The notes below the pieces were generated by a model. It made no database searches and was not told where the DNA came from. It saw nothing but the letters and a program-made list of their open reading frames with translations. Positions 1 through 6,387 of a stretch of DNA of 10,114 bases are shown piece after piece (position 1 is the stretch's first letter; the number at the start of each line of letters is the position of its first letter). The position numbers and the translations under genes are program-made. The stretch comes from Thalassospiraceae bacterium (GTDB taxonomy: Bacteria > Pseudomonadota > Alphaproteobacteria > Rhodospirillales > Magnetovibrionaceae), in assembly GCA_030638205.1 (NCBI GenBank), contig DAOWFB010000089.1, positions 1 through 10,114 of the forward strand, read 5' to 3'.

Positions 1-2108
1 CCCCGGGTAAAACCCAATACCCGCAAACTGGCAAGCTCGCGCGAGCGTTCGGAAAGAGAAATTCGGCCAGCATTATAAACAACCCCAACCGCAATAACTA
101 CGGCAAAGATAGTATTGAAAAAATTCATTATGCCTATATTTTCGGCCATGGTATCGCGAAATGCCTTTAACATGGTTTCCTTTACTGCCACTTGCGCAAT
201 TGAGGGGGTTGTCTTTATTGCTGAATAAAAATCATCCGATAATGATTTATCAAGCATTACATGGGCGCCGGAAATATTTTTCCCCTCTTTTAATGCGCGG
301 TTAAGGGCGGAAATATCCATAAATGCCGGGCTACCAATATATGTTTGTGAAATCATAGTTACCGGCAAATGAAGTGTCGGTCTGCGGCCATCATGAACCT
401 TGACGCTAACAACATCGCCCAGTCCAGCACCCAGCATTTCGCTTAATTTAGATGATAAGGTAATGCCTTCGGTTGCTATTGAAACTGGGGACAAATTTTT
501 ATCCAAAATACGGTTTAGCCTTGCATTCACAGGCACGCCATTAAGAACCATACGGCGTTCGCTTGAACCAAATTTTATAGTTACCGGAACATACCTAAAT
601 GGCTCTGCCATAAGAACACCGGGCATGGATTCAATATTTTGCAATACTGATGATGATTTTATCTCGCCAAATGTGGTGGTGGCATCTTGCATTTCAATCA
701 TGGAAAATTGCGTTTCAATCATGGAATCGATTGAATCTTGAAAAAATATTGTAGAAACAAGAACCGCAACCCCAAGGCTTATGCCCATGCAAGTAAGGGC
801 CGAGCGCATGGGCCAGCGCGACAGGTGCCTTACAATCATTCTGGTTGGCCCTAACGCACCCTTAATCAGCCGTTCTGTTTTGCCTCGTCGGTACAATGTG
901 GGTGGCCTAGGAACCATTGCTTCGGCTGGCGATGTATTTGCCGCGCGCCCGACAGCACGGATTGTGCCCAACAAGGCGGCGGCACAGCTTAATACAGCGG
1001 CAAAAACATAAACGCTTGCATCAAGGTTGAAATATAAAAATGGAAAATGAAAAAACTCTTTATACATTACGGCCAATCCCCAGCCAAGCCATGTACCAGC
1101 CGCAAACCCCATGAAAACACCAATTATGGTTATGGCAATTACAAATTTAAGATAATGAACCGCAACCGCACGGGTAGAATAGCCAAAGGCTTTTAACAAC
1201 CCTATTTCCGACCTTTCCAATTCAACCCATCTAGATATGGTTATGTTCAAAAGATATATTGCAACCGCAAAGAAAATTGGAGGGATTATCCGCCCCATAT
1301 TGGCAAGCTGTTTCATTTCGCCAGAAAGAAACCAATCTGATATTTGACGGTCACGCCCAAGCGCACCGGTGGAACCATAGGGGTCAAGCACTGTGTCTAT
1401 TCTTGCAATAACGTCGTTCTCAACCGCACCGGGCTCTAGCTTTATAACCACCTCGTTAAATGTTCCCTGCATATTAAAAATTCCTGCCAACTGTGGTCGA
1501 GCCATCCACATAATGGCGAAACGCAAATCATCCGGAAACATGGCACCGGGGGCAAGCGCATATATAAATTCTGGCGAAAGAACAATTCCGGCAATTTTTA
1601 GTTTTCTTTTTTTGCCATTTACAAGAGCAATCACAGTATCAAGGGGCTTGAGGTTATGGGCCAGAGAGAAAGCTTCGGTAACCAATACCTCATCAGAAAC
1701 ACCAGGGGTAAACCATCCGCCCGCAACCAGATGAAGGCTGTTAATTGCTGGGTGGCCGCTCTCAGGATAAGAAATAATACGTTCTTGTGCTGGCTCCATA
1801 AGCCCCGGCATATCAAGGGTTGCCATTTTTGAAATTCGCCCCTCGGCCTGCCTTACGCCAGGTATAGATTGTATTTTTTTTATGGTGCTGTTGGGCGCAC
1901 GCTTTAGCGTTGAAAACACATCTGCAAAACCATAGCGTTCATAATATGCATTACGGGTATCTGCTAGAGACCTAAGCATTCCCTCGCTCATTATATACAT
2001 GGCAACACCCGCACCTACGACCATGGCAATAGCCAGCCCTTGGCCCCACATACGCATTAGGTCGCGGACAAGCTTTCGATCAAGCGGTTTTAAAAACTTA
2101 AATAGCAT
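1..2108 (-). CDS. FtsX-family ABC transporter permease (3' end cut by window edge)
   Basis: An open frame of 702 codons runs without a stop from ATG at 2108 off the left edge. Predicted spans lie at about residues 24-44, 274-292, 318-345, 362-385, 433-456 and 660-679. A large extracytoplasmic domain follows span 1 (about 50-270) and another follows span 5 (about 457-655). This is the doubled FtsX layout of roughly 780-residue permeases that pair with MacB/LolD-type ATPases. Typical FtsX motifs are seen: ELERSEIGLLKAFGYS near 297-311 and SERSRELASLRVLGF at 686-700. The opening segment, with Arg-Lys and then RDLMRMWGQGLAIAM, is typical of the family. The start lies 4 bases past the ATPase stop, so the two are probably translationally coupled. 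An ATG at 2113 reads only seven codons and is not the start. The family is mechanotransmission-type (export or lipoprotein/lipid extraction), not import. The substrate is unknown. Only the last FtsX part (about 80 residues) should be missing. Confidence 0.9.
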   Translation of the reverse strand, partial: MLFKFLKPLDRKLVRDLMRMWGQGLAIAMVVGAGVAMYIMSEGMLRSLADTRNAYYERYGFADVFSTLKRAPNSTIKKIQSIPGVRQAEGRISKMATLDMPGLMEPAQERIISYPESGHPAINSLHLVAGGWFTPGVSDEVLVTEAFSLAHNLKPLDTVIALVNGKKRKLKIAGIVLSPEFIYALAPGAMFPDDLRFAIMWMARPQLAGIFNMQGTFNEVVIKLEPGAVENDVIARIDTVLDPYGSTGALGRDRQISDWFLSGEMKQLANMGRIIPPIFFAVAIYLLNITISRWVELERSEIGLLKAFGYSTRAVAVHYLKFVIAITIIGVFMGFAAGTWLGWGLAVMYKEFFHFPFLYFNLDASVYVFAAVLSCAAALLGTIRAVGRAANTSPAEAMVPRPPTLYRRGKTERLIKGALGPTRMIVRHLSRWPMRSALTCMGISLGVAVLVSTIFFQDSIDSMIETQFSMIEMQDATTTFGEIKSSSVLQNIESMPGVLMAEPFRYVPVTIKFGSSERRMVLNGVPVNARLNRILDKNLSPVSIATEGITLSSKLSEMLGAGLGDVVSVKVHDGRRPTLHLPVTMISQTYIGSPAFMDISALNRALKEGKNISGAHVMLDKSLSDDFYSAIKTTPSIAQVAVKETMLKAFRDTMAENIGIMNFFNTIFAVVIAVGVVYNAGRISLSERSRELASLRVLGFTR

Positions 2109-2112
2109 TTCA

Positions 2113-2850
2113 TCACCATGAAAGTTCTTTTGGTTTCTTTCGTTTAGTGTTTTCACGAATTTCTGAAATTTTTCCATCGGCCAAAATAATTACCCTGTCT
2201 GCCATATCGGCAACAATTGCATTGTGGGTAATTATTGCTGTTGTGGTTCCAAGGTTAAGATTGGTATTTTCTATTGCTTCAAGCACACGTATGCCAGTTT
2301 TGCTATCTAGCGCACCGGTCGGTTCATCGCACATTAAAATCTCAGGGCGCTTTGCGATGGCTCTGGCAATTGCTACGCGTTGCTGTTCGCCACCGGATAG
2401 TTCTGATGGAAAATGATCCATTCTTTCGCTTAAACCAACCATGCTTAATGCTTCAGACGCGGGCATGGGGTTTTGCGCAATTTCAGTAACCAACGCAACA
2501 TTTTCGATAGCGGTCAGGCTGGCAACAAGATTATAAAACTGAAAAACAAAACCGACATTATCGCGGCGATAAAGCGTAAGGGCGTGGTCATCAAAACTGG
2601 TTAGCTCTTGGCCGCGAAAAATAACTTGCCCACTAGTGGGCCGATCAAGACCTCCTAATATATTGAGTAAGGTTGATTTTCCACTACCGCTGGGACCTAG
2701 AAAAACCACCATCTCGCCTTCGAAAAGGGACATGTTAATGCCGCTTAGCGCCTCAACATCCAGCGATCCGGCATGATAGGTCTTGGTAACATTCCGGGCT
2801 TCGATAGTGGGCGCTGGGGGGATGGTTTTATTGGTATTTACCTCACTCAT
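2113..2850 (-). CDS. ABC transporter ATP-binding protein, MacB/LolD type
   Basis: This 245-residue cytoplasmic ATPase has every motif of an active nucleotide-binding domain. Walker A GPSGSGKST is at 52-60, the Q-loop glutamine at 104 in FVFQFYNL, the signature LSGGEQQ at 151-157, Walker B ILMCDEPTG at 171-179 with catalytic Glu176, the D-loop ALD at 180-182 and the H-loop His209. FVFQFYNL and DEPTGALDS are typical of the LolD/MacB/FtsE branch that drives FtsX-like permeases. This fits the permease gene immediately downstream. The length matches the family (220-250). The start is supported by an AGGAG six bases before the ATG. A short N-terminal Pro-rich extension (about 1-15) and a basic C-terminal tail (about 233-243) lie outside the core fold. 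It should hydrolyse ATP to move the partner's periplasmic domains. The cargo cannot be told from sequence. Confidence 0.95.
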   Translation of the reverse strand: MSEVNTNKTIPPAPTIEARNVTKTYHAGSLDVEALSGINMSLFEGEMVVFLGPSGSGKSTLLNILGGLDRPTSGQVIFRGQELTSFDDHALTLYRRDNVGFVFQFYNLVASLTAIENVALVTEIAQNPMPASEALSMVGLSERMDHFPSELSGGEQQRVAIARAIAKRPEILMCDEPTGALDSKTGIRVLEAIENTNLNLGTTTAIITHNAIVADMADRVIILADGKISEIRENTKRKKPKELSW

Positions 2851-2856
2851 TGCGTG

Positions 2857-2861
2857 CTCCT
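2857..2861 (-). promoter_or_regulatory. Ribosome binding site of the ABC ATPase
   Basis: The minus strand reads AGGAG followed by six bases and ATG. It is a near-consensus Shine-Dalgarno that fixes the start at 2850. Confidence 0.75.
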
Positions 2862-2893
2862 GAGGCTAATTTCATAGGCTAACTGGTTGTATG

Positions 2894-2922
2894 ATAATAC
2901 CATATTATGAGTATTTTTATAA
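2894..2922 (-). promoter_or_regulatory. Possible promoter with an overlapping inverted repeat, ABC transporter unit
   Basis: On the minus strand TTATAA (2922-2917) and TATTAT (2899-2894) are 17 bases apart, as for a sigma-70-type -35/-10 pair. The leader to the ATPase would be about 37 bases. The -35 is poor (3 of 6). The -10 lies in a perfect inverted repeat, ATAATA-CCA-TATTAT (2894-2908), which could be an operator half-site pair or simply AT-rich chance. The assignment is by eye only. Confidence 0.3.
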
Positions 2923-3021
2923 GTATTTGAGCCACAATGCACTGGTTCAGCACACGTTCAGGGTTGTTTTGCCATTATCTTATCAACAAATATTGGAAAC
3001 CTTGAAATAGGAAACAAGACG

Positions 3022-3156
3022 ATGAAAACACACAACCCAAACAAACCACAGCAGATTGAGACAAAAAGCTTTGTTGTAGGCTTGGTTTCAATATTTCTTG
3101 CTGTAGGCGTAGTTTCTATATTGGCCATTTCTTTAGGTTTTGCCCAAATGGCATAA
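3022..3156 (+). CDS. Small single-span membrane protein (44 aa), unknown function
   Basis: An ATG frame of 44 codons ends in TAA at 3154-3156. Residues 1-16 are polar, with several Asn, Lys and Gln. A hydrophobic stretch from about 17 to 41 is long enough for one membrane span. The order (short polar N-terminus, one helix, almost no tail) is typical of small inner-membrane proteins. An AGGA motif lies about 11 bases before the ATG, and a stem-loop followed by a T-rich run begins 4 bases after the stop, so the frame looks like a complete transcription unit. It sits between the divergent ABC genes and the RTX gene. I do not recognise a family. An overlapping minus-strand frame across 2958-3170 has no such supporting signals. 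A chance AT-rich frame remains possible. Confidence 0.55.
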   Translation: MKTHNPNKPQQIETKSFVVGLVSIFLAVGVVSILAISLGFAQMA

Positions 3157-3159
3157 ATC

Positions 3160-3197
3160 CCTGAAAACACTTAATTCAGGTTATTTGTTTTATTTTT
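3160..3197 (+). terminator. Intrinsic terminator after the 44-aa gene
   Basis: CCTGAA (3160-3165) pairs with TTCAGG (3175-3180) around a 9-base loop. A T-rich stretch (3181-3197) follows. The stem is short (6 bp), but its place just after the stop codon supports a terminator. Confidence 0.5.
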
Positions 3198-3226
3198 ACC
3201 CCCCCTAGGCCATGCTTAATAGACAT

Positions 3227-3259
3227 AGACGGTTCCATTTTTTGGAGCCGTCTTTTTTT
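3227..3259 (+). terminator. Strong intrinsic terminator
   Basis: AGACGGTTCCA (3227-3237) pairs with TGGAGCCGTCT (3243-3253) as an 11-bp stem with one T-G wobble and a 5-base T loop. The run of seven T (3253-3259) completes a textbook rho-independent terminator in the plus direction. The minus direction lacks a T run after the stem. It is the second terminator within 100 bases of the 44-aa gene. It either backs up the first or ends a short separate transcript, and it insulates the RTX gene. Confidence 0.85.
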
Positions 3260-3352
3260 ACAAAAACCGCACAAGCAAACAAAAGAAAAAACAAAACACA
3301 TAAAATTGTTTTTAAATTTTATGCATATTGCGTTCACTACTTATTTATTTTA

Positions 3353-3368
3353 TGTGACCGCCATCACA
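3353..3368 (+). promoter_or_regulatory. CRP-type binding site upstream of the RTX gene
   Basis: TGTGA (3353-3357), six bases, TCACA (3364-3368) is an exact match to the CRP consensus half-sites. The symmetry extends one more base on each side (A and T). Its centre (3360.5) is 41.5 bases before position 3402. This is the class II activator spacing for a -10 element at 3390-3395. Binding by a CRP/FNR-superfamily regulator is inferred from known CRP sites. No regulator gene is in the window. Confidence 0.65.
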
Positions 3369-3389
3369 TGGTTAAAATAGCTTTAACAG

Positions 3390-3395
3390 TAATAT
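3390..3395 (+). promoter_or_regulatory. Predicted -10 element of the RTX gene promoter
   Basis: TAATAT keeps the three most important -10 bases (first T, second A, last T). It sits exactly where a class II CRP-dependent promoter needs it, giving a start near 3402 and a leader of about 30 bases. No good -35 is seen, as expected for an activator-dependent promoter. Confidence 0.4.
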
Positions 3396-3417
3396 GGCTT
3401 ATTCGAATATTGAAGAT

Positions 3418-3421
3418 GGAG
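3418..3421 (+). promoter_or_regulatory. Ribosome binding site of the RTX gene
   Basis: GGAG lies 10 bases before the GTG at 3432. The frame is closed upstream by TGA at 3411-3413. GTG is therefore the first possible start, and the next in-frame ATG is codon 17. Confidence 0.5.
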
Positions 3422-3431
3422 CGCCAATAAA

Positions 3432-5891
3432 GTGGCTAAAAAACAAGATCATAAAAATAAAAAAGATCATAAAGATGAAATGCCTGACACTGAAGAAGTG
3501 GCGGCATTGAATGCGGACGTTGTGCCTGCGCCCGAGTTAGCGCCCGCGACACCACCAACAGATGGTAATGATTTTACAGAAAGCAGCTCGCTTTCTGGTT
3601 CTTCGTCATTTGATTCTTCATCATCTGATTTTGCGCTTTATAATGATAATGAAAATGATATAGGCGACCTTGTAAGCGGTGCCTTTAATCACATTCAAAA
3701 CATACAAAGTTCATTTGGATTTGACGCAGATAAAAGTTTCACAAACAGCGAATTTATTGCAACAATTACTGATACTGATAGCCCATTTGCAAATTCCGGT
3801 TTTGGCAATTCTGATGAAAAAGAAGAAATTCATTCATTTGCAGAATCTGCCCGCAAAGCACAGGTTCCAAAATTTGAAGCCTCCCAGACACTTGCCGACG
3901 ATGAGCACGATGATGATCATGATGATGAGCACGACGATGATCATGATGATGAGCACGACGATGATCATGATGATGAGCACGACGATGATGATGATCATGA
4001 CGATGAAACAGGGTCAGCTACGGCTAGCATAAGCGATGATTACATTCGTGGCGGCCATGACGATGACACCCTTGATGGTGGGGCTGGCAATGATGTGCTG
4101 GATGGCGATCGCGGTGACGACACGTTAATTTATGACCTTGGTGAAAACGAAGGTTTTACTAATTTTTATGATGGAGGCAAGGGTTCCGACAAGTTAGTTC
4201 TAAAAATGTCGGCCGATAAGTTTGAGGAACTAAAAGACGAAATATCTCAGCTTGAGAGCTGGATGAATGATAACGCAAACGATAAACGCTCTGCCGGGCA
4301 TGGGTTCAAAGATTCCAGCGACCACAGCGCAAACCATCCTGTTTTTGAAACATCATTTGGGCTTAATGTCCGCAATATTGAAGAGCTAGAAGTTGAAATA
4401 ACAACCGCAGCCCCAGTAGATGTAAATATTGACCTATCCGACCCCCTGCAAAGCCCGGCAGCAAGCCCAAGCGCAATTATCACCACTACTACTGGCAATG
4501 GCGCTATTTCCATTAGCTCGGCAGACGTTCAGCTTTCAGCGGGATCAACCATCACGCTTTCTGTTGACGTAAACGTACAGAACATAACGCCAATGTATGA
4601 TGTGTTCTTGATTAATGACCTTAGCTGGTCCATGTACGGTGACCATTCTTGGTACTCCGCAATAAACGCCGCAAAAACAGGATTTTCTAGCTTGTATGAT
4701 TCACTAACCGCTGGCGGTGATGTGAATATGGCCGTTGGCAGCTTTAGCGATAAGCCAATACAGCCATACGGGTTCGAGGGTGATTATAATTACAGCGGCC
4801 CTCAGGGTCGCTTCATTACGACTGACTTCCCTTACAATACAGATATTGGCATGACCGCCGATAAAAACGCCCTGCAAACAACATTTGACAATCTTGAGTA
4901 TTATTATGGTGGTGATGCCAAAGATTCACAATTGGAAGTATTGCTGCAAACCGCACTTCGCAGCAGCACCGAGATTGGTTTCCGCGATGGTGCCATGAAA
5001 TTTGCGGTTCTTAGCACCGATTCTGCCTATCACCAGGCGGGTGATTTTAATACAACCGCAAATAATTACGATACTGTTTTCGATATTGAAGATTACCCAG
5101 ATCCCGCCATTGTTGGGCAAATGCTGCTTGATGCGGGAATAATTCCGGTTTTTGCAGTTACCACAGACCAAATCGCAACATATCAGGCGCTGGTCGATAG
5201 CTGGGGATTTGGCACCGTAACGGCGTGGTCGGCTGATTCTGCCGGTGTTATTTCGGCCATAGATACCTATGTGGCAAACAATACTACCGATCTTTCCGCT
5301 TCGATTGTTGGAGATGATTTTGGTCTTGTAAGCTCCATAAGCCCTACGTCTTACGCCAACATTAGCGCAGGAACCTACACCTTTGATGTAACCTTTGATA
5401 TTCCGCTTGGATCCACATCATATGGTTCCGATGCTTTGGTTCTGGAAATTCCCGGTTATGGCACGGTTGATATTAATATTGATGTTCCACGGGTTGATGC
5501 CACCGGAGATACCGGCAACGATGTATTGTTAGGCGACAATGGTGCCAACGGACTGTTCGGCCTTGCCGGTATGGATACCATCAATGGTGCTGGTGGCAAT
5601 GACCTTATTGTTGGCGGCATTGGCAATGATATGCTTAGCGGTGGTGCTGGCGACGACACATTTGTCTTTGTTGCCGGTGACGGCAATGATGTGATTACCG
5701 ACTTTAATGCTGGTGGCGTTGAGGATGCATTAGACATTACAGGCCTTAATGCCTTTGTCGGGTTTGCCGATGTAATGGCAAGCGCATCTCAGGTTGGCGC
5801 AGATGTTATTATTGATTTTGGCGCTGGTGACAGTGTTACCCTTAACGGAGCGATGCTCGCCGACCTTACGGTTGATGATTTCCTGATTTAA
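3432..5891 (+). CDS. Secreted RTX protein with an integrin beta-like vWA/hybrid module
   Basis: This 819-residue acidic protein has no cysteine and no classical signal peptide. Domains in order: a Lys/His/Asp-rich start (1-20); a Ser-rich low-complexity stretch (about 50-66); an Asp/Glu/His repeat (156-192); an RTX block (207-235) with a following cap-like module (236-327); a vWA domain (about 388-615) inside a split beta-sandwich (361-387 and 616-686); six RTX nonapeptides (692-745); and a C-terminal tail ending DLTVDDFLI. The vWA metal site DLSWS (396-400) fits DxSxS. RTX repeats bind calcium, and such tails are type I secretion signals, so export from the cytoplasm to outside in one step is likely. 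No secretion ATPase or adaptor is in the window. The vWA part matches integrin beta chains better than ordinary bacterial vWA domains. A surface or released adhesin is the likeliest role. The ligand is unknown. The GTG start is the first available in the frame. Confidence 0.9.
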   Translation: MAKKQDHKNKKDHKDEMPDTEEVAALNADVVPAPELAPATPPTDGNDFTESSSLSGSSSFDSSSSDFALYNDNENDIGDLVSGAFNHIQNIQSSFGFDADKSFTNSEFIATITDTDSPFANSGFGNSDEKEEIHSFAESARKAQVPKFEASQTLADDEHDDDHDDEHDDDHDDEHDDDHDDEHDDDDDHDDETGSATASISDDYIRGGHDDDTLDGGAGNDVLDGDRGDDTLIYDLGENEGFTNFYDGGKGSDKLVLKMSADKFEELKDEISQLESWMNDNANDKRSAGHGFKDSSDHSANHPVFETSFGLNVRNIEELEVEITTAAPVDVNIDLSDPLQSPAASPSAIITTTTGNGAISISSADVQLSAGSTITLSVDVNVQNITPMYDVFLINDLSWSMYGDHSWYSAINAAKTGFSSLYDSLTAGGDVNMAVGSFSDKPIQPYGFEGDYNYSGPQGRFITTDFPYNTDIGMTADKNALQTTFDNLEYYYGGDAKDSQLEVLLQTALRSSTEIGFRDGAMKFAVLSTDSAYHQAGDFNTTANNYDTVFDIEDYPDPAIVGQMLLDAGIIPVFAVTTDQIATYQALVDSWGFGTVTAWSADSAGVISAIDTYVANNTTDLSASIVGDDFGLVSSISPTSYANISAGTYTFDVTFDIPLGSTSYGSDALVLEIPGYGTVDINIDVPRVDATGDTGNDVLLGDNGANGLFGLAGMDTINGAGGNDLIVGGIGNDMLSGGAGDDTFVFVAGDGNDVITDFNAGGVEDALDITGLNAFVGFADVMASASQVGADVIIDFGAGDSVTLNGAMLADLTVDDFLI
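3897..4007 (+). repeat. In-frame 24-bp tandem repeat coding Asp/Glu/His units
   Basis: About four units of 24 bases encode DDEHDDDH (residues 156-192). The last unit is lengthened by two Asp codons and then trails off. The second and third units are identical at DNA level, a sign of recent slippage or duplication. Unit number may therefore vary between strains. The peptide, with a His every fourth residue among acids, could bind divalent metal ions. Confidence 0.9.
4050..4136 (+). other. N-proximal RTX nonapeptide block
   Basis: Residues 207-235 hold three nonapeptides of the GGxGxDxLx type: GGHDDDTLD, GGAGNDVLD and GDRGDDTLI. A segment with FYDGGKGSDKLVLKM and then SFGLNVRNIEELEVEI follows to about 327. 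It looks like a folded cap often seen after RTX blocks in alphaproteobacterial proteins; this last point is from memory. Confidence 0.75.
4512..5489 (+). other. Integrin beta-like I domain inserted in a hybrid-like domain
   Basis: Residues 361-686. By eye, against remembered integrin beta sequences, the following blocks align in order: DLSWSM (396-401) with DLSYSM; GSFSDKPIQPY (436-446) with GSFVEKTVMPY; IGFR (515-518) with IGWR; STDSAYHQAGD (528-538) with STDAGFHFAGD; IIPVFAVT (570-577) with IQTIFAVT; SADSAGVISAI (600-610) with SANSSNVIQLI. MIDAS ligands would be D396, S398, S400, D498 (Glu in integrins) and D530. D404 would match an ADMIDAS Asp. The flanks 361-387 and 616-686 resemble the two halves of the integrin hybrid domain. 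Cysteines of the animal protein are absent. Confidence 0.75.
5505..5666 (+). other. C-terminal RTX calcium-binding block
   Basis: Six consecutive nonapeptides (residues 692-745) follow the GGxGxDxLx pattern, for example GGIGNDMLS and GGAGDDTFV. The second (GDNGANGLF) and third (GLAGMDTIN) are degenerate. Together they predict a calcium-filled beta-roll. The stretch after it, with VITDF near 754-758 and a final DDFLI, is the usual type I secretion end. Confidence 0.9.
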
Positions 5892-6136
5892 TTTTGTAAC
5901 TCACCCCAGGTGGTTCTGATGGTTTCAGTTAGGCGGCCCCTGTCTTCGTCGCTGGCCATAACGCCAACAACAATCCACACCAGCATGGTAAACATGATTG
6001 CTATCTTAAAAGCTTTGATAGCACCGGGTTTAGTCATGAGGGTACGCAAGCGCGCCGTATTTTTTGCGTAGGTTTCCATAAACCACACAATCATTACGAA
6101 CGGTTGGCGAAGATATGATTTTAACCACTGGGGCAT
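5888..6136 (-). CDS. Small membrane protein (82 aa), unknown function
   Basis: The frame encodes one clear membrane span (about 43-62, rich in Ile, Met and Val). Before it is a basic, amphipathic N-terminal half with a short hydrophobic patch (12-20), and after it an acidic/polar tail (63-82). The ATG at 6136 is chosen because it has AAGG eight bases upstream, overlapping the stop of the preceding 57-aa gene. An earlier ATG at 6184 in the same frame would overlap that gene by 38 bases. The stop overlaps the stop of the RTX gene, so this unit has no room for its own intergenic terminator. I do not recognise a family. Its place as the last gene of the TRAP/amidase operon is by spacing only. Confidence 0.7.
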   Translation of the reverse strand: MPQWLKSYLRQPFVMIVWFMETYAKNTARLRTLMTKPGAIKAFKIAIMFTMLVWIVVGVMASDEDRGRLTETIRTTWGELQN

Positions 6137-6146
6137 ACCTAGTGCC

Positions 6147-6320
6147 TTACTTGCGCTCACTGCGCACGCTTTCAACAAAATCATAAATAGCCATTGCGCT
6201 TATTATCGAAACGATAATTATAAACGGTAGCGCACCGATGGATTCGGCCAGCCCGCCAATGAAGGCAACAAACAGGGCGATGCCTATAAATCCTGTTATG
6301 GTGTTCATTGAAAATTTCAT
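6147..6320 (-). CDS. Small two-span membrane protein (57 aa), unknown function
   Basis: A 57-codon frame starts with ATG at 6320 and has an AAGGA motif ten bases upstream. Residues 7-25 and 31-47 are hydrophobic and joined by a short loop with Gly, Glu and Ser, giving a hairpin of two helices. The tail ends in charged residues (SVRSERK). The gene is 67 bases downstream of the amidase and 10 bases upstream of the 82-aa gene, all on the minus strand, so the two small genes are probably co-translated. They could form a membrane complex; this is inference. An in-frame ATG at codon 5 is a possible alternative start. No family is recognised. Confidence 0.7.
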   Translation of the reverse strand: MKFSMNTITGFIGIALFVAFIGGLAESIGALPFIIIVSIISAMAIYDFVESVRSERK

Positions 6321-6387
6321 CGAAGTCTTTTCCTTTTATTTCTTTTGCATTGGCTTATTGGGCCAAGCATCAAGTTTATACCTATGG

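Noticed and set aside
400..1734. Plus-strand frames of 76-113 codons at 400, 781 and 1393
   Set aside because: All lie opposite the continuous minus-strand permease frame and show no domain or start signals.
3212..3430. Plus-strand frame of 72 codons just before the RTX gene
   Set aside because: It spans the strong terminator, the CRP site and the predicted promoter, and its translation is low-complexity Lys/His/Phe.
3897..4007. CRISPR-like array
   Set aside because: Repeats are head-to-tail without spacers and encode an in-frame peptide repeat.
4110..4118. RGD tripeptide (residues 227-229) in the protein that also has an integrin-like domain
   Set aside because: GDRGDD is a common variant of the RTX nonapeptide, so the integrin-ligand motif is probably coincidence.
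5999..6023. 7-bp inverted repeat TGCTATC/GATAGCA as terminator of the RTX transcript
   Set aside because: It lies inside the 82-aa coding region, has an 11-base loop and lacks a T run after it.
6350..6366. TTGGC/GCCAA repeat in the gap between the amidase and the 57-aa gene
   Set aside because: A 5-bp stem without a T run on the minus strand is too weak to call a terminator.
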